Shown: positions 37,147 through 44,122 of the stretch, piece by piece
How the letters are laid out: each line of letters starts with the position of its first letter
Position numbering within the stretch: the stretch's first letter is position 1
Source: Spongiibacter taiwanensis
Lineage (GTDB): Bacteria; Pseudomonadota; Gammaproteobacteria; Pseudomonadales; Spongiibacteraceae
Length of the DNA: 64,000 nt
NCBI RefSeq assembly: GCF_023702635.1
Contig: NZ_CP098455.1
Coordinates: forward strand, 744,001-808,000
Reading direction: 5' to 3'
Position numbers and translations under genes: made by a program
The notes under the pieces: generated by a model
The model's input: the letters and a program-made list of their open reading frames with translations, nothing else
Databases searched by the model: none
What the model was told of the DNA's origin: nothing

Positions 37147-37935
37147 ATGAAAAAGCAGTTACTCAGCATTGCAATCGCAGCCGCCGTTTCCGGCTATGCC
37201 AACGCCTACCAGTTTGAAGTAGGTGCGGCTTACGGCCAAGGCGACGTCGAGGGCACCGATTTTGACCTGACCGGCCTGTACGGTGAGCTGCACTTCGAGC
37301 AAGTTGACACCAGCAAAGGTCCACTGGCCGAAGCCGCATTCCTGGACAAGTCTTCATTTGTCGATTTCAACTACTCCAGCATTTCACCCGACGACGGCGA
37401 TGATCTCGATACGTTTGGTTTCGGCGGCCGGTTTGTTACCGGAACTAACCTGATCATCGAAGCCAACTACGCTTCCGAAGACGATGGCGATGAAGACGCC
37501 GATACTTTCGGCGTGGGCATCGGTACCTACCTGAACGACACCACTGATGTCGTGGTTTCTTACAACACGACCGATGAAGAAGACGCTGACCTGGATATCC
37601 TGGCTGTGGACCTGCACGGTGTGAGCCCGCTGGCACAGGGCGCTTCAATTGCCTACGATCTGGGCGCATCGCTCATTGATGCTGACGAAGAAGACGGTTA
37701 CGGACTGAATGCCGGTGCCACTTACTACTTCAATAACCAGTTTGGCATTGGTGTATCTGTCGACATGATCGATATCGACGAATACGAAGAAGACACCGTG
37801 ACCCTGGACGTCACTTACTTCGTCGCACCCAACATTGAGCTGGCCTTCTCTTACTTCGACAGCAGTGCTGACGTTGATGGCGGCGGCAGCATCGACGCTG
37901 ACGGCTTCCTGATCGGTATCGCCGGTCGCTTCTAA
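37147..37935 (+). CDS. Acidic outer-membrane protein (putative porin)
   Basis: 262 residues. A signal peptide (MKKQLLSIAIAAAVSGYANA) is followed by alternating beta strands and a C-terminal phenylalanine (IGIAGRF), which together suggest a small outer-membrane barrel. The mature part is very rich in Asp and Glu, with runs such as DDGDEDAD and DEEDADLD. GGGGGAG lies seven bases before the ATG. It is monocistronic, with a structured leader and a good terminator. The acidity may reflect cation binding or a saline habitat. The ligand is unknown. Confidence 0.78.
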   Translation: MKKQLLSIAIAAAVSGYANAYQFEVGAAYGQGDVEGTDFDLTGLYGELHFEQVDTSKGPLAEAAFLDKSSFVDFNYSSISPDDGDDLDTFGFGGRFVTGTNLIIEANYASEDDGDEDADTFGVGIGTYLNDTTDVVVSYNTTDEEDADLDILAVDLHGVSPLAQGASIAYDLGASLIDADEEDGYGLNAGATYYFNNQFGIGVSVDMIDIDEYEEDTVTLDVTYFVAPNIELAFSYFDSSADVDGGGSIDADGFLIGIAGRF

Positions 37936-37953
37936 GCGTTTCGCTTGAATTGA

Positions 37954-37978
37954 GCCGGGCCATCGCGCCCGGCTTTTT
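37954..37978 (+). terminator. Intrinsic terminator of the acidic outer-membrane protein gene
   Basis: GCCGGGC (37954-37960) pairs with GCCCGGC (37967-37973) around a six-base loop, followed by five T residues. It lies 18 bases after the stop codon. Confidence 0.9.
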
Positions 37979-38046
37979 CATTTCTGGACATCTGACTTAC
38001 ACAAGCGCCACTGGAGCGCGACATTTCCCGACCGTCATGGGGCTGC

Positions 38047-40569
38047 TCATCGGTTCATCGCATTTTTTGTCTTGGCAGTGGCCAAAGCCTGCAGCGGATC
38101 ATCGGGCCAGGGGTGTTTCGGGTAGCGGCCTTTCATTTCCTTTTTCACCTCCTGATAACTGCCCCGCCAAAAGCCCGCCAGGTCCTGGGTGATTTGCAAT
38201 GGCCGCCGGGCCGGTGACAACAGATGCACCATCACAGCCTGCTTCCCCTGAGCAATCAGCGGGGTATGCTCACAACCAAACATCTCCTGCAGTTTCACAG
38301 CTAACACCGGCGGGGATTTGCAGTAGTCAACTTTTACCCTTGACCCAGAAGGCACGCGAATGTGGCTTGGCGCGAGCTGGTCCAGTGACTGGCGCTGGGA
38401 CCAGGGCATTAGGGCCAACAGCATTTCGCCGGTGTCCAGGCGTTGCAAATCGGCCAGACTGTTCACATTGGCAAGATAGGGCGCCAGCCAATGCGCCGCC
38501 CCGTCCAGCAACCCCTTGTCACAGAAGTCGGGCCATTCCCCCGGCCACAAGGAGGCCAGCAGATTAACTCGGCCGCGCAATTGCAGGCTTTCTTCAGACC
38601 AGTTGAGCAGGTTCAGCCCTTTGTCTCGCAACAGGCCGAGCAGCGCCCGGGATTTTTCTTCGCCATCGAGCCCCCCGAGGGGCTCGACATCCACGCACAG
38701 CGCACCGACCATTCGCCGGCGCTCAGCAATAAAGCGACCTCGCTGCTCATCCCAGTCAGCGCGGGTCTCCTCACGGCACAGGTCAATCAGAGGGCCATCA
38801 AAGGCACTGACGCGCAAGGGGGCTGACAGCCAGATAGACTCTTCTCGACTCCCTTGGTGGCCTCCCAGCTCGGCCACTACCAGCCAGGGTTCGCCAAATT
38901 GCACATCTTCCGCCTTCAGCACCGCTGCCCGGCCATTACTCAGCTGATAGCGGCCTGCCTGCCCCTCTCTCTGCCGGGCAATACGGTCGGGATAGGCCAG
39001 CGCGAGCAATACCCCGGGAGAATCGCTGTCTTCCACCGGGGCCGTCTCGCCGACTGCCCGACTCTTTAGCGCAACCCTGAAACGATCCCGTAGCTGTCGC
39101 AACCGGACCAATTGCCCCCGCGAAAAGCCGCCCGACGACTCGCCTCTCAGCGCCGCCAACCGGGACGACAGGTCACTGCCTTGCCCAGAAAACGTGTCGC
39201 GCTCCGACAATAGCGCCGCCAGATCACACCCTAGATAGGTCCAGCCAATATCCCGCGCCACGAGCAGCATATGCGCCAGTCGCGGATGCACGGCTAACTC
39301 ACTCATCGCTAGCCCGTGTTCACTCAGCGCCCACTCTCCGCTCGGCTGACGCGCCAGCGCACCCAGGGCATTTAACAAACTGAGCGCTTGCGAAAAGGCG
39401 CCGGCGGGCGGTGGATCGAGCCAACGGAGTTGCGCTGGATCTGCCACGCCCCATTTCAGTAACTGCAGCGCCGCGCCGGCCAAATCCGCCTGCAAAATTT
39501 CAGGCTGCGAATGCGCTGGCAGTTCGCGCTGCTGAGTCTCACTCCAAAGCCGATAACAATAGCCGCTTTGGAGACGGCCAGCCCGTCCGCAGCGCTGCGC
39601 CGCCGAGGCCTGGGAAATACGCTGCACTGCCAGCCGACTCATGCCACTGCGGGGATCGAACACCGGACCTCTGTGCAGACCGCTGTCCACCACCACGCTG
39701 ATGCCTTCAATGGTAATACTGCTTTCGGCAATGGGTGTGGCCAGCACCACCTTGCGCTGCCCTGACTGCGGCGGCGCAATGGCCTGGCGTTGCTGTTCCA
39801 GGGAGAGATTCCCGTATAGAGGGCAAATGACGATACCCGGCTGGTGCTGCTCTTCGAGCGCGCGCTGGCAACGCACTATTTCGCCCTCGCCTGGCAGAAA
39901 CGCCAGGACATTGCCGGTGTGCTGGGCCAATGCACGCCGGATCGCCTTGGCCACCTCCGGCACAATATTTTGACCGCGCTGGTAGGGCGCCAGATACTCG
40001 ACGTCAACGTCAAACTGCCGCCCCTCACTGCGCAGCACTGGCGCGCCTCCCAGCAGCTCGGCCACCCGCCTGCCATCAAGGGTGGCAGACATAACTACGA
40101 TTTTCAGAGGCGCCGCGCGCAGATCCCCTAACAGCCGGCGCCCCTCCAGAGCCAGCGCCAGCCCCAGATCGGCGTCCAGACTGCGCTCGTGAAACTCGTC
40201 GAATATGAGTAAGCCCACACCATCCAGCGAGGGGTCTTCCTGCAGCATGCGGGTCAGTATCCCCTCAGTAATGACCTCGATTCGAGTGTTAGGCCCCACC
40301 TTGGACTCCAGCCGGACCCGGTAGCCCACCGTCTCCCCTACCTTCTCGCCCAGCAACTCGGCCATGCGCTGGGCCGCCGCCCTGACCGCTAGCCGACGAG
40401 GCTCAAGCATCACAATGCGCTGCCCGCCCAGGCATTCCAGGTTCAAGGCGGCGAGCGGCACCTGGGTGGTTTTCCCCGCACCAGGAGGTGCTTCCAATAC
40501 GAGGGCATCGCATTGGGACAAGGTCTGACAAAGGGCAGGTAGAATGTCAAAAATCGGCAGATCGGTCAT
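38047..40569 (-). CDS. hrpB: ATP-dependent helicase HrpB
   Basis: DEAH-box (DExH) RNA helicase-like protein of 840 residues, the normal HrpB length. Motif I is LEAPPGAGKTTQVPLAAL, motif II is FDEFHERSLDADLG, motif III is VMSATLDGRRV, and motif VI is QRCGRAGRLQSGYCYRLW. A C-terminal HrpB-specific domain includes FWRGSYQEVKKEMKGRYPKH, the conserved end of the family. Its cellular role is poorly defined. It is convergent with the acidic outer-membrane protein gene and stands alone. Confidence 0.96.
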   Translation of the reverse strand: MTDLPIFDILPALCQTLSQCDALVLEAPPGAGKTTQVPLAALNLECLGGQRIVMLEPRRLAVRAAAQRMAELLGEKVGETVGYRVRLESKVGPNTRIEVITEGILTRMLQEDPSLDGVGLLIFDEFHERSLDADLGLALALEGRRLLGDLRAAPLKIVVMSATLDGRRVAELLGGAPVLRSEGRQFDVDVEYLAPYQRGQNIVPEVAKAIRRALAQHTGNVLAFLPGEGEIVRCQRALEEQHQPGIVICPLYGNLSLEQQRQAIAPPQSGQRKVVLATPIAESSITIEGISVVVDSGLHRGPVFDPRSGMSRLAVQRISQASAAQRCGRAGRLQSGYCYRLWSETQQRELPAHSQPEILQADLAGAALQLLKWGVADPAQLRWLDPPPAGAFSQALSLLNALGALARQPSGEWALSEHGLAMSELAVHPRLAHMLLVARDIGWTYLGCDLAALLSERDTFSGQGSDLSSRLAALRGESSGGFSRGQLVRLRQLRDRFRVALKSRAVGETAPVEDSDSPGVLLALAYPDRIARQREGQAGRYQLSNGRAAVLKAEDVQFGEPWLVVAELGGHQGSREESIWLSAPLRVSAFDGPLIDLCREETRADWDEQRGRFIAERRRMVGALCVDVEPLGGLDGEEKSRALLGLLRDKGLNLLNWSEESLQLRGRVNLLASLWPGEWPDFCDKGLLDGAAHWLAPYLANVNSLADLQRLDTGEMLLALMPWSQRQSLDQLAPSHIRVPSGSRVKVDYCKSPPVLAVKLQEMFGCEHTPLIAQGKQAVMVHLLSPARRPLQITQDLAGFWRGSYQEVKKEMKGRYPKHPWPDDPLQALATAKTKNAMNR

Positions 40570-40647
40570 AGCGGCCGATTCTACCTCAGCAGCGGGGCGG
40601 CGAGGAGCGCGCCGTTCAGACAGTCTGTTAACGCCAACCGAGCGGCA

Positions 40648-41091
40648 TCATGATGGCCGAATTCCCTGTTTGGCCAGCCATTGGGCGAAGGCTGTGGCCG
40701 ACAATGCACCCGCCTGCTGCCCCAGAATCTCGCCGCCGCGAAAGACCATCAACGTTGGAATGCTGCGAATGCCGAATCGCTGTGCTGTGGCCACGGCCTG
40801 CTCGGTATCGAGTTTGATAAACCGAGCCAGGGGCTCTGTGCGCGCTGCCTCAGCCTCGAAAACCGGGGCAAAGCTGCGACATGGCCCGCACCACTGGGCC
40901 CAGAAGTCGACCACCAATGGCACCTGCTCGTGCTGGAGGAAGCGATCAAACCCGGCATCGTCCAGGGCCAGACTCTTGCCCTGAAACAATGGCGCTTTGC
41001 ATTTGCCGCATTGGGGCTTATCTTGCAGCCGGTCTTGGGGAAGCCGGTTAATGGCATAGCAACCGGGGCATAAGGTCTGAACGAGGTCCAT
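40648..41091 (-). CDS. trxC: Thioredoxin 2
   Basis: A 147-residue thioredoxin with an N-terminal zinc-binding extension typical of TrxC. Two CxxC pairs are visible, CPGC at residues 8-11 and CGKC about 20 residues later. The thioredoxin domain follows with VVDFWAQWCGPCRSFAPVF as the active site, SIPTLMVFRGGE holding the cis-proline loop, and a final helix. Zinc release on oxidation is known for the family. It lies upstream of hrpB on the same strand with a gap of 78 bases. Confidence 0.95.
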   Translation of the reverse strand: MDLVQTLCPGCYAINRLPQDRLQDKPQCGKCKAPLFQGKSLALDDAGFDRFLQHEQVPLVVDFWAQWCGPCRSFAPVFEAEAARTEPLARFIKLDTEQAVATAQRFGIRSIPTLMVFRGGEILGQQAGALSATAFAQWLAKQGIRPS

Positions 41092-41434
41092 TGGCGAGTG
41101 CTTCCCGAGTCAAAAATAAATGGGCCAGCATCTACGCGTACCCGCACCAACAATGCTGCCCCGGACAAGCCGCGACGCAACACATGACGTCCGCCGCTAA
41201 GTTTTCTGGCCGAGGGCACCTCGAGTATTTCGGCAATGGCTCAGCCGACCATGTTGCCCGGCGTAGGGCCGGGCAAAAGAGAAAAGGCTTGGCAGCTGAA
41301 ATCAGGAGGTGGCAGCGCCCTACTCACATCACATTGAGCGCCCTGCCACCCCGCCGTGTTTATCGGCTGCGTAGTATCGACCGCGAGGCGGATTGACGCT
41401 TGCTGACAAGCGTCGACGACCCACTGGCGAGCGA
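41092..41434. other. Intergenic region with two hairpins, trxC to AlgP-like gene
   Basis: No supported gene. TTGCCCGGC (41254-41262) and GCCGGGCAA (41268-41276) form a perfect hairpin with a five-base loop. GACGCTTG (41395-41402) and CAAGCGTC (41407-41414) form another with a CTGA loop, 20 bases after the AlgP-like stop on the minus strand. Neither has a U-run, so the second is only a possible terminator. The trxC promoter must lie in the lower half. Confidence 0.45.
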
Positions 41435-41974
41435 TTATCCCGCGGTTTTAGCGGGCGCCTTTTTCTTGGCTGGCGCTTTTTTCTTGGCGACGGCCTTTTT
41501 GGCAGGGGCTTTTTTGGCGGGCGCCTTTTTCGCCGCGGCCTTTTTCACCGGCGTTTTCTTCGCCGCTGGTTTGGCCTTCTTATCAAACTCCTTCGCGGCA
41601 TCCTTAGCTGCTTTCGCCATGGCTTTTGCCTGACGGTAGTCCTCGCGCAGCTCTTTCATTTGCTCACGCCCCATGATCATCAGCGCCTGGGCATCCAGCT
41701 CGAGCTCTTTGGCCGCCGACACCGCAGAGTGGGCACGATCAAGCTGCTTTTGCACCCGCGCATCGACATTTTTCTTGGCCTTCTGCTGCAGCTCTTTCAG
41801 CTTGTCCTGCTCGGCTTTCAGCTTTGCCTTGGCCTTATCTGCCTGATCCTTGGCTTTATCGATGGCCTTGTTGGCATCGGCCATCAACCGTTCTCTCAGC
41901 GCTTCGACCTTCTTCTCTAGCGCCTCAATTTCCTTCTTGATCAAGGCGACAGGGTCCATCTTTTTACTTGCCAT
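41435..41974 (-). CDS. AlgP/histone H1-like lysine-alanine-rich protein
   Basis: 179 residues in two parts. Residues 1-130 form a long charged helical region with heptad-like spacing (IEALEKKVEALRERL and KLKAEQDKLKELQQKAKK), probably a coiled coil. Residues 131-179 consist of KKAPAK/KKAVAK-type repeats, the lysine-alanine-proline tail that binds DNA in AlgP and in eukaryotic H1. It resembles Pseudomonas AlgP, a nucleoid-associated protein first linked to alginate gene control. The corresponding DNA (41438-41580) is a low-complexity repeat likely to vary in copy number between strains. Confidence 0.85.
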   Translation of the reverse strand: MASKKMDPVALIKKEIEALEKKVEALRERLMADANKAIDKAKDQADKAKAKLKAEQDKLKELQQKAKKNVDARVQKQLDRAHSAVSAAKELELDAQALMIMGREQMKELREDYRQAKAMAKAAKDAAKEFDKKAKPAAKKTPVKKAAAKKAPAKKAPAKKAVAKKKAPAKKKAPAKTAG

Positions 41975-42146
41975 CTTTGCTATCCTCTCGACATAAATTT
42001 GGCCGACGAAGTAGGCCGCTCGCTTTCAATCTTCGGACCCAGGCGGGCTGATCAATTTTTAGCCTTACCGGGGCTGGGTTAAACATAGCAAATTTTGCGG
42101 GAATGAACACAAGGTCCGGACAAAAAGCCGGGAAAGGAGAACAGGA

Positions 42147-42437
42147 ATGACTGAAGACCAGCAAACCGCCATTGAGGCCGCCGTATTTCGCCGGCTGCTC
42201 GCGCACCTGGATGCAAACAAAGAGGTACAAAATATCGACTTGATGAACCTGGCCGGATTCTGTCGCAATTGTCTATCCAAGTGGTATGTAGCCGCCGCGG
42301 AAGAACGGGGCGAATCAGTGGACTACGAGGCGGCCAGGGAGCGGGTGTACGGAATGCCCTATTCTGAATGGAAGGCGAATTACCAGCCTGAAGCCACCCC
42401 GGAGCAACTGGCGGCCTTCAACAACAAAAAGGACTGA
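42147..42437 (+). CDS. DUF1244 family protein
   Basis: A 96-residue protein of the DUF1244 family: FRRLLAHLDANKEVQNIDLM, then NLAGFCRNCLSKWYVAAAEE, which carries the family's conserved cysteine pair, and YGMPYSEWKANYQ. AAAGGAGA lies about six bases before the ATG at 42147. The family is widespread in proteobacteria and has a compact helical fold; no function is established. It is a monocistronic gene between the AlgP-like gene (divergent) and a convergent hypothetical gene. Confidence 0.88.
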   Translation: MTEDQQTAIEAAVFRRLLAHLDANKEVQNIDLMNLAGFCRNCLSKWYVAAAEERGESVDYEAARERVYGMPYSEWKANYQPEATPEQLAAFNNKKD

Positions 42438-42450
42438 GCAGTCAGCGGGC

Positions 42451-42852
42451 TTACAGCCCGCCATTGGGGATAAAGCGATTGTCGCTGTTTTGCCGAATCC
42501 AGATCAGGGTCTCCCGCGACAGTCGCTCACCGCGCAGACGCAGGACTTTGTTGAGCGCGATCACCGGCGAAGTCTTGCCAGCCTCCCAACCGGGCAGCAG
42601 CATTTCCGCGCGGGTAAAGAAACGAATCAAGGCGACCAGGTCTTCGTTGCTGAAATCGGTCACGGCCGACTGCCATTGCTCCAAAGAAAGTTGCATGTAG
42701 TTTGCTTTGTCGCGTATTTCATCCGCGCTCAAGCGGGTCGGCAACGCCTCCAGGGCGTCCTGCTGACTGATCGCGAGACATTTCTGCAGCCACTCCCGAT
42801 CAATTTCCAGCTCTGCCCGGGATGATGCCGGTGTCCAATCACTCACGCTCAT
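42451..42852 (-). CDS. Conserved hypothetical protein
   Basis: 133 residues from the ATG at 42852, which is preceded by AAGGGG. The frame continues upstream to 42930 through the dinB-side intergenic region and is not used. The protein is soluble and mostly helical, with ELEIDREWLQKCLAISQQD, NYMQLSLEQWQSAVTDFS and NEDLVALIRFFTRAEMLLPG. No named domain was recognised. It is divergent from dinB and could be read from the same LexA-controlled interval, though its start is about 87 bases from the LexA box. Confidence 0.7.
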   Translation of the reverse strand: MSVSDWTPASSRAELEIDREWLQKCLAISQQDALEALPTRLSADEIRDKANYMQLSLEQWQSAVTDFSNEDLVALIRFFTRAEMLLPGWEAGKTSPVIALNKVLRLRGERLSRETLIWIRQNSDNRFIPNGGL

Positions 42853-42938
42853 GCCATTTTCCCCTTCTCGCCGACCGCCAAACACTGCCCAGATTATACG
42901 CACCCAGACCGGTGACAGCACAGGGCGCATTTGCTAAA

Positions 42939-42958
42939 TTCTGTACGCATATACAGTA
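42939..42958. promoter_or_regulatory. LexA (SOS) box upstream of dinB
   Basis: CTG (42941-42943), ten bases, then CAG (42954-42956), within a TTCTGTACG...ATACAGTA context. This matches the gammaproteobacterial LexA consensus CTG-N10-CAG with its AT-rich core and flanking TA. It lies 30 bases before the dinB start, as expected for an SOS-repressed promoter. Confidence 0.88.
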
Positions 42959-42988
42959 CCGCAATCGGCAGGGGCGCCGCCCGAGACA

Positions 42989-44062
42989 ATGCGAAAAATC
43001 ATCCACTGCGACTGCGACAGCTTTTATGCCTCTGTTGAAATGCGCGACGACCCAAGCCTGGCGACACTGCCCCTGGCCGTCGGCGGCGCCTCGGATCGTC
43101 GCGGGGTTATTGCCACCTGCAACTACCTCGCGCGCAGCTATGGCGTGCGCTCGGCAATGCCAACGGGGCAGGCAAAAAAGCTCTGCCCTGACCTGCTTGT
43201 GATTCCCCCCTCAATGGAAAAATACCGCAGGGTCGCGCTCCAGGTTCGTCAGATATTCGCTCGCTATACCGAGCTGATCGAACCGCTATCGTTGGACGAG
43301 GCCTATCTGGACGTCAGCGACAGCGACCATTGCCAAGGCAGCGCGACGCTGATAGCCCAAGCGATTCGACGGGCCGTGGAAGCGGAAGTAGGGATTACCA
43401 TTTCTGCCGGAGTGGCACCGAATAAATTTCTCGCCAAGGTGGCCAGTGACTGGAATAAACCCAATGGTCTGAAGGTGATTCGCCCCGACGAAGCAGCGAC
43501 CTTTGCCGCCGCACTGCCGGTTGAACGAATTCATGGCGTTGGCAAAGTCATGGCCCGCCGCTTACACGAGGCGGGGTTGTTTACCGGTCGCGATTTGGAA
43601 GCCCTGTCACTGCCCGAACTGGTCACCCGGTACGGGCGCTTTGGTCAGCATCTTTTTCACTGCGCCAGAGGAGAAGACAACCGCCCTGTTGTTGTCAGCC
43701 GGCCACGCAAGTCGGTGAGCGTCGAACACACCTATCGGGAGGATATCGAAACCGAGGAGGCCGCCCAGATCCAGACCCAAGCCCTACTTGAAGAGCTGAA
43801 GCAGCGGCTACAGCGCAGCAATACAAATATTGACGCTATCTGTGGCGCTTTTGTAAAACTGAAAAGCCGGCATTTTCAGATTACCACGGTGGATCGTCGG
43901 GTCGATGCGGCAGTGCCACCGTCAGATGTTTATCGGGATTTACTCAGCCAGGCCTGGCAGCGGCTAAACATGCCCGTTCGACTTATCGGCCTCGGTCTTC
44001 GATTTAAAACAGAAGAGCACGACGGCAGCGGGTTTAAACAGCTGCCACTGGAATTTCAATGA
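42989..44062 (+). CDS. dinB: DNA polymerase IV
   Basis: Y-family translesion polymerase of 357 residues. The catalytic aspartate is in HCDCDSFYASVE (Asp8), and EPLSLDEAYLDVSD carries the second Asp-Glu pair. RRGVIATCNYLARSYGVRSAM and YRRVALQVRQIF are fingers/palm motifs, and VAPNKFLAKVASDWNKPNG with VERIHGVGKVMARRL form the thumb HhH element. The C-terminal QLPLEFQ resembles the beta-clamp-binding peptide. A LexA box lies directly upstream, so SOS induction is expected. Confidence 0.96.
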   Translation: MRKIIHCDCDSFYASVEMRDDPSLATLPLAVGGASDRRGVIATCNYLARSYGVRSAMPTGQAKKLCPDLLVIPPSMEKYRRVALQVRQIFARYTELIEPLSLDEAYLDVSDSDHCQGSATLIAQAIRRAVEAEVGITISAGVAPNKFLAKVASDWNKPNGLKVIRPDEAATFAAALPVERIHGVGKVMARRLHEAGLFTGRDLEALSLPELVTRYGRFGQHLFHCARGEDNRPVVVSRPRKSVSVEHTYREDIETEEAAQIQTQALLEELKQRLQRSNTNIDAICGAFVKLKSRHFQITTVDRRVDAAVPPSDVYRDLLSQAWQRLNMPVRLIGLGLRFKTEEHDGSGFKQLPLEFQ

Positions 44063-44078
44063 CACTCGGCAGCCGCAC

Positions 44079-44104
44079 AAAAAAAGGCCCGCTAATGCGG
44101 GCCT
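44079..44104 (-). terminator. Intrinsic terminator of the collagen-like lipoprotein gene
   Basis: AGGCCCGC (44085-44092) and GCGGGCCT (44097-44104) form a perfect stem with a TAAT loop. On the minus strand it is followed by a seven-base U-run (44079-44085 read in reverse), 18 bases after the stop of the lipoprotein gene. It also separates that gene from convergent dinB. Confidence 0.93.
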
Positions 44105-44122
44105 CAACTTTCGGCAGTGATG

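Noticed and set aside
41438-41580. Periodic repeats suggesting a CRISPR or minisatellite array
   Set aside because: They are in-frame codons of the lysine-alanine tail of the AlgP-like protein; there are no spacers.
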